DNA of 31,574 nucleotides from CAIVPM01 sp964477265 (GTDB taxonomy: Bacteria > Bacteroidota > Bacteroidia > Chitinophagales > Chitinophagaceae), in assembly GCA_964477265.1 (NCBI GenBank), contig CAYZDJ010000027.1, forward strand, positions 1 through 31,574, read 5' to 3'. Below, one piece after another: positions 31,129-31,574 of this stretch (the stretch's first letter is position 1; every line of letters begins with the position of its first letter). The notes under the pieces are model-generated. The model searched no databases and was not told the DNA's origin. It was given only the letters and a program-made list of their open reading frames with translations. The translations under genes and the position numbers were made by a program.

Positions 31129-31574
31129 TTATTCTTCTGTTTTTTCTTCGGTTGAAGTTGTTTCAGTTTCTGTAGTTTCAGCAGTTGCTTCAACACCAGT
31201 TTTTTTACGTCCACCACCGCTTCTTCTTGTTTTCTTAACTGGTTCTGCACTTTCAGTTTCAGTAGCAGCAACAACGTGTTTGCCATAAACATCATTAAAG
31301 TCAACCAGTTCAATCATAGCTTGTTCAGCATTATCACCTGGACGAATGCCTAATTTAATGATACGAGTATATCCACCTGGACGACTTGCAATTTTTGGGG
31401 CAACTACTGTAAATAATTCTTTAACAGCAGCCTTGTTTTGCAAATGGCTAAACACAATTCTGTGTTGGTGGCTGATTGTTTCTTTAGTTTCTGCCTTTTT
31501 AGTTTTAGTTAATAAAGGCTCAACATAAGTACGTAATGCTTTTGCTTTAGCTAAAGTTGTAACAATACGTTTGT
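31129..31574 (-). CDS. rplQ: 50S ribosomal protein L17, N-terminus outside window
   Basis: The frame is open to the right edge, so the first ~35 residues lie beyond it. The segment KRIVTTLAKAKALRTYVEPLL, then HQHRIVFSHLQNKAAVKELF, then the conserved RPGGYTRIIKLGIRPGDNAEQAMIELVD identify L17, a protein of the large subunit near the exit tunnel. A GTG at 31455 is internal and not the start. The C-terminus carries a ~45-residue Lys/Arg then Thr/Glu-rich tail, longer than in Proteobacteria and common in Bacteroidetes. It is normally the last gene of the rpsM-rpsK-rpsD-rpoA-rplQ operon, which fits the terminator just downstream. Confidence 0.96.
   Translation of the reverse strand, partial: KRIVTTLAKAKALRTYVEPLLTKTKKAETKETISHQHRIVFSHLQNKAAVKELFTVVAPKIASRPGGYTRIIKLGIRPGDNAEQAMIELVDFNDVYGKHVVAATETESAEPVKKTRRSGGGRKKTGVEATAETTETETTSTEEKTEE

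Noticed and set aside
30999..31313. 104-codon frame overlapping rplQ
   Set aside because: It is the shadow of the Thr/Glu-rich rplQ tail in another frame and spans the terminator hairpin.

Overview
The window looks like an ordinary, gene-dense stretch of a Bacteroidetes chromosome, probably from the Chitinophagaceae or a close relative. It is AT-rich. It carries a secreted protease with a type IX secretion (T9SS) C-terminal sorting domain, an Oar-type TonB-dependent receptor with an N-terminal carboxypeptidase-regulatory-like domain, a LytS-type sensor kinase, and Lipid A/Kdo, LolA and CcmB genes. Many start codons are preceded by the Bacteroidetes -7 promoter box TAnnTTTG rather than by a clear Shine-Dalgarno site. 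I see no tRNA, rRNA, CRISPR array, insertion sequence or prophage. No gap between genes exceeds about 250 bp.

Layout. 1-6.2 kb: the 3' end of an AraC-type regulator, a UbiA prenyltransferase, a small membrane protein, fructose-1,6-bisphosphatase, a cysteine-cluster protein, a secreted protein resembling the GldM C-terminal domain, and a minus-strand run of tdk, SGNH hydrolase and LOG-family hydrolase. 6.3-13.6 kb: a conserved hypothetical, Kdo transferase (waaA), CcmB, a LolA + M48 protease pair, a cysteine desulfurase and a GH3-family protein. 13.6-20.5 kb: a T9SS-exported reprolysin-like protease, ispF, a deoxynucleoside kinase, trpS, and an orphan TPR-LytS histidine kinase. 20.6-27.5 kb: an alpha/beta hydrolase, an NlpC/P60 lipoprotein, an MBOAT acyltransferase and the TonB-dependent receptor. 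27.5-31.6 kb: kdsA, clpX, a von Willebrand A protein, and the C-terminal part of ribosomal protein L17 (cut by the window edge).

How the genes relate. Most products serve the envelope. KdsA makes Kdo-8-phosphate and WaaA puts Kdo on lipid A. LolA carries lipoproteins to the outer membrane, M48 and NlpC/P60 lipoproteins act in the periplasm, and the T9SS protease and TonB receptor work at the outer membrane. The rest is housekeeping: nucleoside salvage (tdk, dNK), isoprenoids (ispF, UbiA), gluconeogenesis (fbp), proteolysis (clpX) and translation (trpS, rplQ).

The least ordinary signal is in and between the genes. Several spacers consist of short arrays locked to a 7-bp period whose sequence changes from spacer to spacer, and even within one array. 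One such array lies in frame inside waaA and encodes about 18 residues. A second family of about 60-bp imperfect palindromes, rich in CTGYG words, occurs in three spacers, and a short piece of similar sequence supplies the GTG start of the LOG-family gene. I found no evidence for a defence island or new multi-gene system.
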